In this document: in pieces, positions 1 through 9,461 of the stretch
How positions within the stretch are numbered: position 1 is the stretch's first letter
Layout: every line of letters begins with the position of its first letter
NCBI GenBank assembly: GCA_021786375.1
Contig: JAJYNL010000038.1
Coordinates: forward strand, 1 to 64,000
Length of the DNA: 64,000 nt
From: Actinomycetes bacterium
Lineage (GTDB): Bacteria; Actinomycetota; Acidimicrobiia; Acidimicrobiales; Acidimicrobiaceae
Direction of reading: 5' to 3'
Made by a program: the position numbers and the translations under genes
The notes under the pieces: model-generated
Database searches by the model: none
Told to the model about the DNA's origin: nothing
Seen by the model: only the letters and a program-made list of their open reading frames with translations

Positions 1-356
1 GCGCGAGGTCCAGCCGGCGTCACGGGGGCATTCCAGGTGATTCATCGTCGACCTCGGGCCGCTCCTCATTGCCGGAGCCGTCGACCGCGCCGGGATGTCC
101 TCCTTGGCCATCGCCAGCTTCGCACCGATTGTCACCGGCCTCCTGTATCTTTCGGCGGCGTATCTCGATCGGAGAGAGCCTCATTTGGGAGAAGTCGGGT
201 AACCGGCAAGCCCGCAGGCCGCGTAGGGGCAAGCCCGCGAGACAACCGCGTCAGATCGCTACAAGGCTGCGCGGGTAGCCGAAGCGGGTACCCCTTTCTC
301 GCCGGTTGCACCTACGTGGCACGCCCTCCAGCGACATGCCGTGCCTCAGGTTGCAC
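1..356. other. No supported gene
   Basis: Both strands were read and no frame here resembles a known protein or has a convincing ribosome-binding site. The short open frames are arginine- and proline-rich, as expected for shadow frames in GC-rich DNA. The stretch lies downstream of the lipoprotein gene that ends at 357. Confidence 0.5.
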
Positions 357-1175
357 CTAAAGGCCGGTGGTGGGTCTCGCCAAGTTCTTGACTGAGGCGA
401 GAACCAGGTACGAGCCGTTCCAAGCAAAGCTCATTTCGGCGGGCACCAGCTGGGCAGAGGCAAGCGGAATGGTGGGGCCCTTTGGCCCGAACGTCAAACC
501 GTCCACCGCGAAGCCTTGGCCACCGCCAATAATGCGCATCGAGTGGTATAGGAAATACGCGTGCCACCCCTTTGCGCTGGCACAGGCAGTGGGAACCGCC
601 GACGTAAGATCGCCAGTGGCCGAGAACCACCCGTCGTAGGCAACCTCGAGAAGCGTGGGCTGGGATGTACCGTTGGCCCGGTAAACGAAGAGCGTGAAGG
701 CGTTGGTGTTATAGGCGCTGCAAGACGCGGCCAACACCGCAAGGTTGACGCCGGCGCTTGGAGACAGATAGGCGACGAATTTGGTCTCCGCGGTCTTGTA
801 GATCTGTCCGAGCGGCTGCATCGCGCACCCCGCCTTCATCAACGGAGGTTCGGGTATCGCGCTTTGGCCGGGTAGCACCACCTCGTTCCAGTTGACGTGT
901 GAAAACGCCTGCGAGGCGGGGCTAACCGACAACGGCACCGTAGAGCTTGCGGATGCCGCCGTACTCAGCGATCCCCCTGTCGAAGGGCTGCTTGCAGCTT
1001 GGCCGCTGCCGCAGGAGGCCAATAATGCGCCTGCGCCAATCAGCATGGAAGGAACCACCCGTCGAGCACCCCGCGACACCGTCGTGGCGGCGCGTATCGC
1101 CGAAATCCGTTCCCCTCCGCTAGCCGTGGCTGCAAGGGACTTCGCTTCGCTCTCCCGTCGCATCCTTAGCGCCAT
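357..1175 (-). CDS. Putative secreted lipoprotein of unknown function
   Basis: A 272-residue protein with a long basic N-terminus, a short hydrophobic stretch and a lipobox (Leu52-Ala53-Ser54-Cys55), followed by a Ser/Thr/Ala-rich linker. This is the usual layout of a lipid-anchored extracytoplasmic protein in Gram-positive bacteria. The mature part (about residues 90-272) contains several cysteines and no domain I recognise. The 54-residue n-region is long, so the real start may be internal; only a weak AGAAG sits before the ATG at 1175. Another Cys-anchored Ser/Thr-rich protein lies at 5524-6483, but the mature parts do not look alike. Function is not predicted. Confidence 0.6.
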   Translation of the reverse strand: MALRMRRESEAKSLAATASGGERISAIRAATTVSRGARRVVPSMLIGAGALLASCGSGQAASSPSTGGSLSTAASASSTVPLSVSPASQAFSHVNWNEVVLPGQSAIPEPPLMKAGCAMQPLGQIYKTAETKFVAYLSPSAGVNLAVLAASCSAYNTNAFTLFVYRANGTSQPTLLEVAYDGWFSATGDLTSAVPTACASAKGWHAYFLYHSMRIIGGGQGFAVDGLTFGPKGPTIPLASAQLVPAEMSFAWNGSYLVLASVKNLARPTTGL

Positions 1176-1380
1176 CGTTTCTTCTCGTGCGCCTGCGGTA
1201 CAGCCTTATCGAATCCGGCTTGCCAAATTTATGAAACTGGAACCGACATCGAGTGCGGTTTGCGCTGCCGCCAGGTTATCGCGAAAATGTTCGCGGATCG
1301 AGACGATTCGCAGCGGCACGTTAGTGTGCCGGTTGGCCGCCAACGCGGGTGGTTCCGTGGCGAGCGGCAGAGACATACAT

Positions 1381-1996
1381 TTCGGTCATGGCATGGGCAA
1401 AGATCGGCGCCGTCAATCTCTACTACGAGCTAGGCGGGCGGCAGGACGGGCCGAGGGTTCTCTTCATCTCGGGAACCGGGGGTGACCTGCGTGCGCGGCC
1501 CGGACCCTTCGACAGCATCCTGGCGTCTCGAACCCAGCTCCTCGCCTACGATCAGCGCGGGCTCGGACGATCATCGGCTCCGCCCGGGCCCTACTCCATG
1601 GCGGATTACGCCGACGACGCCGCGGCTTTGCTCGAGCACGTCGGGTGGAAGGAGTCTGCGGTGGTTGGCGTCTCCTTCGGCGGGATGGTTGCCCAGGAAC
1701 TCGTACTCCGCCATCCAGGCAGTGTGAACCGACTCGTGCTTGCCTGCACCTCGTCGGGCGGGGCCGGCGGCTCATCCTTTCCGCTGCACGAATTCGCCGG
1801 CTTGGATCCCGAGCAGCGTGCGCTGCGAATCCTGGAGCTGGCTGACACCAGGATGAACTCCAAGTGGCGCGCGGACAATGCCGAGCTATGGGAGAGGGCC
1901 GTCGCCGAGACTCGGGCCAGGGCTGCTGTGGCCACGAACGAGCCCGACCGACAACTCGGTGCTGCACTCCAGCTGGAGGCGCGGCGGGGGCACGAC
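1381..1996 (+). repeat. 616-bp perfect direct repeat, copy 1
   Basis: The sequence from 1381 to 1996 matches 6698-7313 base for base (offset 5317). It covers the start region and the first 203 codons of the alpha/beta hydrolase. The match ends sharply at ...GGGGGCACGAC on the right. On the left only one mismatch separates a further short match (TACAT versus TACAC). Confidence 0.9.
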
Positions 1997-2143
1997 GTGA
2001 AAGCACCCCAGAAATGTCTGGCGCACCAGCTGCCGCGACGGTTCCGCCTGCCAATCGATCAGCGGCTTCGTAAACGGGCCTCCAACCCATCAGGGACAGG
2101 TGGCCACTCTCCCCACCCTTCCCCCACCATCAGTTCCAGGTAA
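1388..2143 (+). pseudogene. Truncated alpha/beta-hydrolase gene (partial copy of the gene at 6705)
   Basis: The first 203 codons from the ATG at 1388 are identical to those of the intact hydrolase at 6705-7517, including the nucleophile elbow around Ser96 (V-S-F-G-G). At 1997 the sequences diverge abruptly. This copy then continues in an unrelated Arg/Pro-rich frame to a stop at 2143, losing the C-terminal segment that carries the acid residue and the catalytic His of the intact copy. It is therefore expected to be inactive. The absence of any substitution in the shared part implies a very recent duplication, gene conversion, or an assembly artefact. Confidence 0.75.
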
Positions 2144-2439
2144 TCCAAGCGAACAACGACCCCACTAACAGGCAGGACGCCACCATACCGAGCGGTACCC
2201 GGCGCCAATCTCGCCCGGCTGCAGCGCCCAACCCTCGGGAGACCTCCCCGGAAAGAGCTGCAAAAGCAAGTGCCTCCCCGCACGGAATGACAACGGCGCA
2301 GGCACCGTTCGTGATGACATCAGGTGATCATGTTGTCGCCCGGCGAGGGCGGACTCGAGAATGAACCTCCTCTCTCGTCAGCTCACTCGGCGTCCATCTC
2401 GGTGATGCCCGGCCACCGCAAGCGTGGAGATCCGATCGA

Positions 2440-3993
2440 CTAGAAAGTGGCTTCCGCGATAGGCGGCGCGGACGACGACTCGCCGTTTCCGAGATAGTCG
2501 GCCGGCGAGGTCTTGTCGGTCCCGTTGGATACCTTCATAGCATTCAAGATCGCGGAAAGCACTACCACAACTACGAGGTTGGCCACAACGGCAAAGACCG
2601 CCGCGTATCCCGGAATGACTCTCCCGAAGAGATGCAAGGTATAAATGGAAGACTTAAAGTGCACCGCAGCCGCCATTTGAGTACCCCACACCATTCCGAC
2701 CAGCCACCCCACGAGCAGAGCGCGCTTGTGAAACCATCTCGTCCAAAGGCCCCCGATGATCCCTGGACCGGTCTGCAAGATCCATATCCCACCCAGGGTC
2801 TGGAGATAGATTGAATATTGGACCGGTACCAGCAGCACAACAAGAAGAGCGCCCAGTTTGACCAGTAGCGAGACGATCTTGGCCACTTTGGCCTCTTGCT
2901 GCGTCGTAGCATCTGGACGGACAAACTCGCGGTAGATATTGCGAGAGAAGAGATTAGACGCCGCGATAGACATGATAGCGGCGGGCACCAGTGCCCCAAT
3001 CGCGACCGCAGCGAAGGCGACGCCTACGAACCATTGCGGAAGCAACTTCATCAACAGCAGCGGCACCACCAGCGATGTTGTCTTGGTCGAGATTCCAGCG
3101 GCAATTGCCATGTAGCCAAGCAGAGCAATCAAGGCGAGCGCAATAGAGTAAATCGGCAAGATCGCAGTGTTACGCTCGATGGTGCGCGCACTTTTGGCAC
3201 TCAACGTCCCGGTTATCACGTGGGGATAGAGCAGCAAAGCAAACGCAGATCCCAGCGCCAAGGTCGAAAACGCTCCGTACAGTTTAGGTGAGAGAATTAT
3301 CGAACCCTTGACCGCCGCCAAGTGTGTCGAGGCGACTGCAAAGATGTGACCGAAGCCGCCGAGCTTGGCCGGGATAACGATCACCGCGACAATGATCGTG
3401 AGATAGACCAGGACGTCTTTGGCAAAAGCCGTCAGGGCAGGGGCACGTAGGCCCGAAGTGTAGGTATACGCGGCAAGCACCGCAAATGCGATAAAGAGCG
3501 GCAAGTCTTTGACGACTCCGGTTCCCTTGATCCCCAATACCGTCAGCACCGCCTGTATACCTACTAACTGCAAGGCGATGTAAGGCATGGTGGCAAGGAT
3601 CCCGGTAATAGCCACTGCCGTTGCCATCGACCTCGAGTCAAACCTCGCGCGAATGAAATCTGCGGGTGTCACCAGAGAATGTGCCTTGCAGACCCGCCAC
3701 AGTCTTGGCATTACCACGTACATAATTGGAAAAACCACAATGGTATAAGGCACCGCAAAAAAGCCAAAGGCTCCTACCCCATATACCAGAGCAGGAACTG
3801 CAATGAAGGTGTAGGCGGTGTAGAGGTCTCCTCCGAGAAGAAACCAGGTGACTATGGTACCGAAGCGTCGGCCTCCTAGCCCCCACTCATCCAGCAGAGC
3901 GAGATCGCCTCGCCGCCAACGCGCCGCGTAAAACCCCATCCCTGCAACTACGACGAAAAGCACCACAAAAACCACAAATGCTTGCCATTTCAT
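2440..3993 (-). CDS. Sodium:solute symporter (SSS family, MctP-like)
   Basis: A 517-residue, very hydrophobic protein with about 13 predicted membrane segments. The N-terminal region (DEWGLGGRRFG, then a TWFLLGGDLYTAYTF motif near residues 50-63) is characteristic of the SSS/SSF family (PF00474), closest in feel to monocarboxylate permeases of the MctP type. The gene lies 91 bp downstream of a 66-residue DUF3311-type protein on the same strand, the standard companion arrangement for this subgroup. The pair probably forms a Na+-coupled importer for a small carboxylate or related solute; the substrate is not readable. The hydrophilic tail (about residues 490-517) is Ser/Ala/Glu-rich. Length is normal for the family. 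Confidence 0.88.
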   Translation of the reverse strand: MKWQAFVVFVVLFVVVAGMGFYAARWRRGDLALLDEWGLGGRRFGTIVTWFLLGGDLYTAYTFIAVPALVYGVGAFGFFAVPYTIVVFPIMYVVMPRLWRVCKAHSLVTPADFIRARFDSRSMATAVAITGILATMPYIALQLVGIQAVLTVLGIKGTGVVKDLPLFIAFAVLAAYTYTSGLRAPALTAFAKDVLVYLTIIVAVIVIPAKLGGFGHIFAVASTHLAAVKGSIILSPKLYGAFSTLALGSAFALLLYPHVITGTLSAKSARTIERNTAILPIYSIALALIALLGYMAIAAGISTKTTSLVVPLLLMKLLPQWFVGVAFAAVAIGALVPAAIMSIAASNLFSRNIYREFVRPDATTQQEAKVAKIVSLLVKLGALLVVLLVPVQYSIYLQTLGGIWILQTGPGIIGGLWTRWFHKRALLVGWLVGMVWGTQMAAAVHFKSSIYTLHLFGRVIPGYAAVFAVVANLVVVVVLSAILNAMKVSNGTDKTSPADYLGNGESSSAPPIAEATF

Positions 3994-4084
3994 GTGGAAA
4001 CGTCCTCCCGTTCACCATTGATATGCCGCTGCATACACGATCGATAAATCGCACCGCGCCAATTCGAAGTATTTTGTAAGCGGA

Positions 4085-4285
4085 TTACTCTCTTGGCTCA
4101 GAAAGAAAGTAGATGGCCCCGCTAATGACTCCTACGAGGATGATCCAAAGAATCAGATACCAGTAGAAGAAAGGAAAGCCTCCAAGAGCGGGTGTCGCCT
4201 TGGAATAAAGTGAAGGCACTAGAGTTGCGATGAACGGAATAAGAAACAGCCAATAATACGCGGCTTTTCTTTGATTTTGTACCAC
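4085..4285 (-). CDS. DUF3311-type small membrane protein
   Basis: A 66-residue protein with two hydrophobic segments (about residues 11-27 and 38-60) and a Pro-containing first helix, fitting the DUF3311 family (PF11755). These small proteins are typically encoded immediately upstream of SSS-family permeases, as here (symporter at 2440-3993). They are thought to be accessory subunits comparable to the small partners of pantothenate and monocarboxylate symporters. The gap of 91 bp to the symporter and the same strand suggest co-transcription. Confidence 0.75.
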   Translation of the reverse strand: MVQNQRKAAYYWLFLIPFIATLVPSLYSKATPALGGFPFFYWYLILWIILVGVISGAIYFLSEPRE

Positions 4286-5523
4286 CTTACTTTGCCTCCC
4301 CCCTCGCGGTGGACAAATGCGGCGCCGCGAGTACCCCGACAGTCAGAGGACGACATATCCTCCGGCTTATGCAGACTCGACTCAGCGAGCCGAGTCACCC
4401 TAAAGTATTCTCTTACGGCCACTCTCTCGGCGACCCGATGTTATCCGTGGGCACTGCGAGTGTCAAGCAATCAAGCTGCCTTAACCAGTAGACGCAATAC
4501 TGGAGCGCCACCCTTACACCCGGAGTACCGGCGTGGGGAGAAGCCTTGGTTGACAGTCTTTTCGGATACTAAGGTCCCAATTTACAAAAGGGGAGACATC
4601 GAGTGGCCCGCGATCTTTAGCTCGGCGGATATGTGAGCCGAGGCCTCGCGTTCCTCCCGTCGGATTAACCAACGGCCGCGCCATAGCCGGCGCCTACGTT
4701 TCGTTGATAGCCTCAGTCCCGTTGCGCTGTCCGAACGTAACCGCTCGGCAGCGGACCCGGTGGGCGAGGTAAAGCGTCATCCACGCCGTGCCTGGGCGGG
4801 CAGGGCCCAGCTCTTCGGCGGAGAACCAGGGCGCGGTGTAGCCCTTGTCGGACGTGGCGACTTTTGGGGAAGTTGTCGCTCCTGTGGTGACCAAGATTAT
4901 CGACCCGATCACCGAGGGGTGATCTGGTCCGCATCCGGACGCACGCGGTGCTGCCGGTTGTTGGTTTTGGGGCTGATCAAGGTGCGGACGTTGAGTTAGC
5001 CAGCACATTTGCACCTCTTGCCTATGCCGGGGCATCGACCATGTCCGTTCATGCGGACAATCGACGGCCGCAGGTCGGGCGTGGCACACCGCCACCATTT
5101 CGCTCCGGGCGGACGCACTTCGCTGATCAGCGCCCAGCTGCGACAGACAGTGCGGCTCAAATGAGCCTATTAACCATGGCCGGCGACGCCGGTCGGCCAG
5201 CACGCAGTTGGGAGTGCCGGCGACCCAGACGACTGGGCCGAAGGTCCGGTTCCTGGTTACTCGCTCTCCCCGCGGAGCGGGGAGATGAGGACAAGGGCGA
5301 CCCGCTTGCGACGGCATCCGACAGCTTTGGGGATACGCCCACACCCGCATGGGAGATGGCCCGGCAGGGGAGGTGATGCACTTGGTATTCAAATGTCCAT
5401 GCAGTGACGTGGTCAGCTCGGCCCGAGCTGCGACGCCTCGGAATTACCCGCCCACCCCCGGTCAAGGCTGCGTGCTAGCGTCAACCTCAAGCAAAGTACG
5501 GAGCCAACCGAGGAGCCGGCCCG
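4286..5523. other. 1.2-kb stretch without a supported gene
   Basis: This interval is upstream of the DUF3311/symporter pair and of the lipoprotein at 5524. The part up to about 4620 is more AT-rich and probably contains the minus-strand promoter. The rest holds only open frames rich in Arg, Pro and Trp with no recognisable family. The longest, 232 codons on the minus strand (4694-5392), shows no domain, no ribosome-binding site and atypical composition. Decayed mobile DNA is possible but I cannot name an element. Confidence 0.45.
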
Positions 5524-6483
5524 GTGGTGAAGGACGCCCATACCAGGACAATGTGCTTGTGCCGGAGGGGGATTCGGCGCCAGCCAGGAACTTCGAAACT
5601 TCACGGGCGATCCGAAAAGATCCGAGTCCTCTTGGTCTTGCTCGTGGCGCCGATAGCACTCACAGCCTGCGGAGCTGCGTCGCGGACAGCCAGCGGCACT
5701 TCAACTTCGACACTCCCCTCGAGCACCACGACCGCTCGCCCCTCTTCTGGGACGGCGGTGCCTGGCTCAGCCAGCTCTACCAGTACCTCGTTGGTCCCAA
5801 ACGCATCCTGGCCGTTGCCGGTTCGTGAAGCAATGGCCTATGTGGCTCCGCTGACCTCGATGCCTCTCGAGGCGCCGCGGTCTTTGCCCAATGCCGGCAC
5901 CACACCCGCCAACTCGGCCACCGCCCGGGCAGGCGATTACTACACCGTGAGCCTTTACAGCTGCCCTAGCCCCCTGCCCTTCAACAACCCCGGCATTGGC
6001 ACCGGCGCGTGCGGCTCGATGGCAAACATCTACGGCTCGTTCTCCGGCCACGCATACTCCCGCACGGCCGCGGCACTGGCATCGCTGCCCTCTGCTTCTC
6101 CTCCGGGCGGCTGTCCCGTTACCAGCCGAGTCACCCTGCAAGCCGGTATCGTCGCCACCCTCTACTCGGGCCCCCAAGGCGGCAACTGCGAGGTGGTATG
6201 GCGCGAGGGGGATTGGAGTTTCACCCTTGAAGGCGCCCTGACCAGCAACTCGAACGGTAGCAGCGTTGGTTCTTGGAGCACGATCGCCCACCAGATGGTC
6301 TCCTACCTCGACCAGTATCTTCTCCCCGAGACGCACGGTAGCTTCTCATGTGACATAGCTCCCGATGGCCTTCACAGCACCGCGAACTGGGTCGTGGGAC
6401 GCGACGTTTATGGGGCGAGCACCTATCACGGTGCAGTATCTACTTTGGCCCTTACCATCGCCATGGCCACGTACCCGCGCTAG
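5524..6483 (+). CDS. Putative lipoprotein with Ser/Thr-rich linker
   Basis: A 319-residue protein with a basic n-region, a hydrophobic run (about residues 34-47) and a lipobox Leu46-Thr47-Ala48-Cys49. A low-complexity Ser/Thr/Ala spacer follows (about 52-92), then a mature domain with several Cys and aromatic residues. It is expected to be exported and lipid-anchored. The GTG start at 5524 gives an unusually long n-region, so translation may begin internally, closer to the hydrophobic stretch. No known domain is visible. It stands between the symporter genes and the intact alpha/beta hydrolase and does not appear to share an operon with either. Confidence 0.6.
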   Translation: MVKDAHTRTMCLCRRGIRRQPGTSKLHGRSEKIRVLLVLLVAPIALTACGAASRTASGTSTSTLPSSTTTARPSSGTAVPGSASSTSTSLVPNASWPLPVREAMAYVAPLTSMPLEAPRSLPNAGTTPANSATARAGDYYTVSLYSCPSPLPFNNPGIGTGACGSMANIYGSFSGHAYSRTAAALASLPSASPPGGCPVTSRVTLQAGIVATLYSGPQGGNCEVVWREGDWSFTLEGALTSNSNGSSVGSWSTIAHQMVSYLDQYLLPETHGSFSCDIAPDGLHSTANWVVGRDVYGASTYHGAVSTLALTIAMATYPR

Positions 6484-6697
6484 GTCGTCGCCGCTGTCCC
6501 CAGAGCGACAGCAATCCTCTCGTCGAACCCATTATGTTCTGGGTGATCCCGCTTGCCGGGGCCAGTCGCTGAGCCCGGCATGACTGTCATGCCCTGTCAC
6601 CTGATGATCCGGCGGGCGTTGTCGCCGCGTGCAGGTCCGGGCGTCCCTGGTTGCCCAAGGAAAGGGCCGTTTCATGGCCACCACGACGGGCCTACAC

Positions 6698-7313
6698 TTC
6701 GGTCATGGCATGGGCAAAGATCGGCGCCGTCAATCTCTACTACGAGCTAGGCGGGCGGCAGGACGGGCCGAGGGTTCTCTTCATCTCGGGAACCGGGGGT
6801 GACCTGCGTGCGCGGCCCGGACCCTTCGACAGCATCCTGGCGTCTCGAACCCAGCTCCTCGCCTACGATCAGCGCGGGCTCGGACGATCATCGGCTCCGC
6901 CCGGGCCCTACTCCATGGCGGATTACGCCGACGACGCCGCGGCTTTGCTCGAGCACGTCGGGTGGAAGGAGTCTGCGGTGGTTGGCGTCTCCTTCGGCGG
7001 GATGGTTGCCCAGGAACTCGTACTCCGCCATCCAGGCAGTGTGAACCGACTCGTGCTTGCCTGCACCTCGTCGGGCGGGGCCGGCGGCTCATCCTTTCCG
7101 CTGCACGAATTCGCCGGCTTGGATCCCGAGCAGCGTGCGCTGCGAATCCTGGAGCTGGCTGACACCAGGATGAACTCCAAGTGGCGCGCGGACAATGCCG
7201 AGCTATGGGAGAGGGCCGTCGCCGAGACTCGGGCCAGGGCTGCTGTGGCCACGAACGAGCCCGACCGACAACTCGGTGCTGCACTCCAGCTGGAGGCGCG
7301 GCGGGGGCACGAC
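6698..7313 (+). repeat. 616-bp perfect direct repeat, copy 2
   Basis: Identical to 1381-1996. This copy continues into the complete 3' part of the hydrolase gene, so it is the likely parental copy. Same-orientation repeats 5.3 kb apart could recombine and delete the symporter, DUF3311 and lipoprotein genes between them. Confidence 0.9.
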
Positions 7314-7517
7314 ACCTGGGCGCGCCTGGCTGCCGTTGACTGTCCCACCCTCGTATGTGGCGGGCGCTACGACGGAATCTCGCTGCCGTCAAACCTCGAA
7401 AATTTGGCGTCGGCCATCCGTGGAGCCCGCCTGCGCATTTTCGAAGGTGGTCATCTCTTCCTCCAGCAAGTTCCAGCTGCCTATCGGGAGATACTCGAGT
7501 TCATCCTCGGTGGATGA
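6705..7517 (+). CDS. Alpha/beta-fold hydrolase
   Basis: A 270-residue alpha/beta hydrolase (Abhydrolase_1 type). Visible motifs are the oxyanion-hole segment FISGTGGD (about residues 27-33), the DQRGLGRS turn (about 55-62), the nucleophile elbow GVSFGG with Ser96, and a C-terminal FEGGH containing the presumed catalytic His. The ATG at 6705 is chosen because homology starts with the next residues (AVNLYYE) and upstream codons are unlike the family. Substrate is unknown; relatives include lactonases, haloperoxidase-like enzymes and esterases. Its 5' three-quarters are duplicated perfectly at 1388. Confidence 0.82.
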   Translation: MAWAKIGAVNLYYELGGRQDGPRVLFISGTGGDLRARPGPFDSILASRTQLLAYDQRGLGRSSAPPGPYSMADYADDAAALLEHVGWKESAVVGVSFGGMVAQELVLRHPGSVNRLVLACTSSGGAGGSSFPLHEFAGLDPEQRALRILELADTRMNSKWRADNAELWERAVAETRARAAVATNEPDRQLGAALQLEARRGHDTWARLAAVDCPTLVCGGRYDGISLPSNLENLASAIRGARLRIFEGGHLFLQQVPAAYREILEFILGG

Positions 7518-7624
7518 CGCGTCAGGAAGCTCCCCCGCCGGGCAAGAGAACGAATCCGTGAACCCCACGGGCTTCGGGGCGCCGGATCCTCGATCTGGCC
7601 CGAGCCTGACGTGGCCTCCTTCCC

Positions 7625-7969
7625 ATGGGGGTGCCGATGGTCGCCTTCACCCACTCGGTGCCCAAGGAATGCGCCGCCGAAGAGAACTCGCCGTTCACCT
7701 TCGTGACCTTCGGGATCGCTTGCGCCATCGCGACCGCGCAGGAGATCGCGGGAGACGCCAATGTTGTAGTGAGCGCACCAAGCATCACCATGAAGTGCCT
7801 GGAACTGGGGCTGCTGGACGAGATCCACATCGACCTCGTGCCCCTACTGCTCGGAAAAACTGTGCGGCTATTCGACGTACTCGAACCTCCCACCGAACTC
7901 AAAGTGGTGGCCGCATCGGGCAACTCACATATCACCCAGCCGGCCTGCAGGTTGAACCGCTCCACCTGA
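7625..7969 (+). pseudogene. RibD C-terminal / dihydrofolate-reductase-like fragment
   Basis: The 114 residues resemble the C-terminal half of RibD_C-type reductases (PF01872). The GVPMVAFTH segment starts it, followed by a central SAPSITMKCLELGLLDEIHID helix-strand region and a PLLLGKTVRLFD loop, all in the expected order. Members of this family are normally 180-200 residues, so the NADPH-binding N-terminal half is absent, and an in-frame TGA at 7607 precedes the fragment. It follows the alpha/beta hydrolase by about 100 bp. It is most likely a 5'-truncated remnant rather than a functional reductase. Confidence 0.65.
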
Positions 7970-8072
7970 GTCTGGACGATCTTCCGAGCGGCGCGGCATC
8001 TGAATGCCACCCTGACTGGTGCCGGACGAAGTTCCCGCCTCGGGTCTCGGAGGGGCCGCGGCCGGCTGCACC

Positions 8073-9269
8073 TCAGTCCTCAAGAAACCACCTGACCGCA
8101 CTATTCCAGGCGTCGGGAAACTCGAAGTAAGGCGAGTGTCCCGCGCGCGGTATCTCAACCACGCGAGCATCCGGGAGCAGCTCCGCAAGCGCCCGGATGC
8201 TGCGCGGCGGAAACAGCGGATCGCGATCGCCAACGACACAAAGAACCGGCATCGACAGGCCCGCCGCCTCCTCCGGTTGGTGCGTCACCGCCCAGAGGCG
8301 CGGAAGCATCACCTCCGGGTCCGCACTGCCCATTCGCCCGAGCGACTGGTACAGATGCGCGAGTTCGGGCGACCGGCGCGCGAAGCCGGGGTCGATCGCG
8401 GGGTGCAGACCTAGCCGGTCGCCGGCCACCAGCGGTGCTCTCCTTCCTTGGGCCAGTCCAGCAGCGATCGCATCCGAGACGAAGCCGCCAAGGGTGTCCG
8501 CGAGAACCACGCGCCTGGCGATGGCCGGCCGTTGTAGCACCGCGCCCACCACGCTCCAACCCCCCATCGACTGCCCGACCAGATCGGCCTGCGCGATTCC
8601 GAGATGGTCCAGGATCGCCAGGAGATCGCCGGCCGCAACCTCGGGACCGCTCCGGTTGGCGTGATCGCTGGAGCGGCCATAGCCCCGATGATCCCATGTA
8701 ACCACGGTGCGGTCTTTCGCAAATGTGGCCACCTGCTGGAACCAGACGGCGTGATTGCCGCCGGCTCCGTGAGACAGAACCAGCGGAACGCCACCCTCGC
8801 CGATGACCTCGTAGTAGAGCTTCTCGCCGTCGTGCTCGACGAATCCAGTTCGGCGCGCGGGAAGCGCCGCCTCCTCCGGCTCGGTCGCGCGGCGCAATGC
8901 CACGCACTCGAACTCCACCCTTGCACCCAGCGCAAGCTGGACACCACCGATGGTGATGCGGGCAGGGGGCCTCTCCGGAAAGAAGCCGGCGTAGGCCCGG
9001 TTCATGGCCGCAAAGTCTCCCATGTCGGCGAGATATGCGCTTACCTTCAGCACGTCGGCCCAGGTGCTGCCCGCCGCCTCGAGAATCCGGCCGACATTGG
9101 TGAGCGCCTGGGTGGTCTCCGGCTCCACGCCACCCTCCACCACAGCTCCATCCGGCGACGTGCCCAGCGTGCCCGAGACAAAGGCCAGCTCGTCCGAGAG
9201 ACCCGCGTGGGCAAATTGCGGAAGGCGGGCGAGTCCGTCAACAACGATCCGATCTACGCCCTCTCGCAT
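8073..9269 (-). CDS. RidA (YjgF/UK114)-alpha/beta-hydrolase fusion protein
   Basis: A 398-residue two-domain protein. Residues 1-127 form a RidA-type domain with the conserved FVSGTLG strand, the N-R-x-Y region, Arg104 in PARITIG and Glu121 in the VEFEC strand, positions that bind enamine/imine substrates in active RidA proteins. Residues 140-398 form an alpha/beta hydrolase with LSHGAGGN (165-172), nucleophile elbow VGQSMGG (Ser234), acid Asp348 or Asp350 in GDRDPL, and catalytic His378. In the Rut pyrimidine pathway RutC (RidA family) and RutD (alpha/beta hydrolase) act on consecutive aminoacrylate intermediates, so the fusion may channel a comparable enamine to an aldehyde or acid. That role is inferred. 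It lies downstream of the hydantoinase/amidase genes on the same strand, 192 bp from DUF429. Confidence 0.85.
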   Translation of the reverse strand: MREGVDRIVVDGLARLPQFAHAGLSDELAFVSGTLGTSPDGAVVEGGVEPETTQALTNVGRILEAAGSTWADVLKVSAYLADMGDFAAMNRAYAGFFPERPPARITIGGVQLALGARVEFECVALRRATEPEEAALPARRTGFVEHDGEKLYYEVIGEGGVPLVLSHGAGGNHAVWFQQVATFAKDRTVVTWDHRGYGRSSDHANRSGPEVAAGDLLAILDHLGIAQADLVGQSMGGWSVVGAVLQRPAIARRVVLADTLGGFVSDAIAAGLAQGRRAPLVAGDRLGLHPAIDPGFARRSPELAHLYQSLGRMGSADPEVMLPRLWAVTHQPEEAAGLSMPVLCVVGDRDPLFPPRSIRALAELLPDARVVEIPRAGHSPYFEFPDAWNSAVRWFLED

Positions 9270-9461
9270 TCACAACCCCCGAAAACTTGGACACCGCCGC
9301 AATAGCGGCGGGCACGTTCCCACCAGACGGACGGCCTAGATTCTTCCACAGGAGCGACCAATCCAACGGGGACCAGGCCCACTGGCGCTAAGAAATCCGG
9401 CAGCCTTCCAACGCGCTCCAGGACGATGCACGTGAAATAACGGCCGCGACATGGCCATGGA

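Noticed and set aside
4694..5392. 232-codon minus-strand frame in the 4.3-5.5 kb gap
   Set aside because: Cys, Trp, Pro and Arg composition is unlike a protein, there is no ribosome site, and no family resemblance; possibly decayed DNA.
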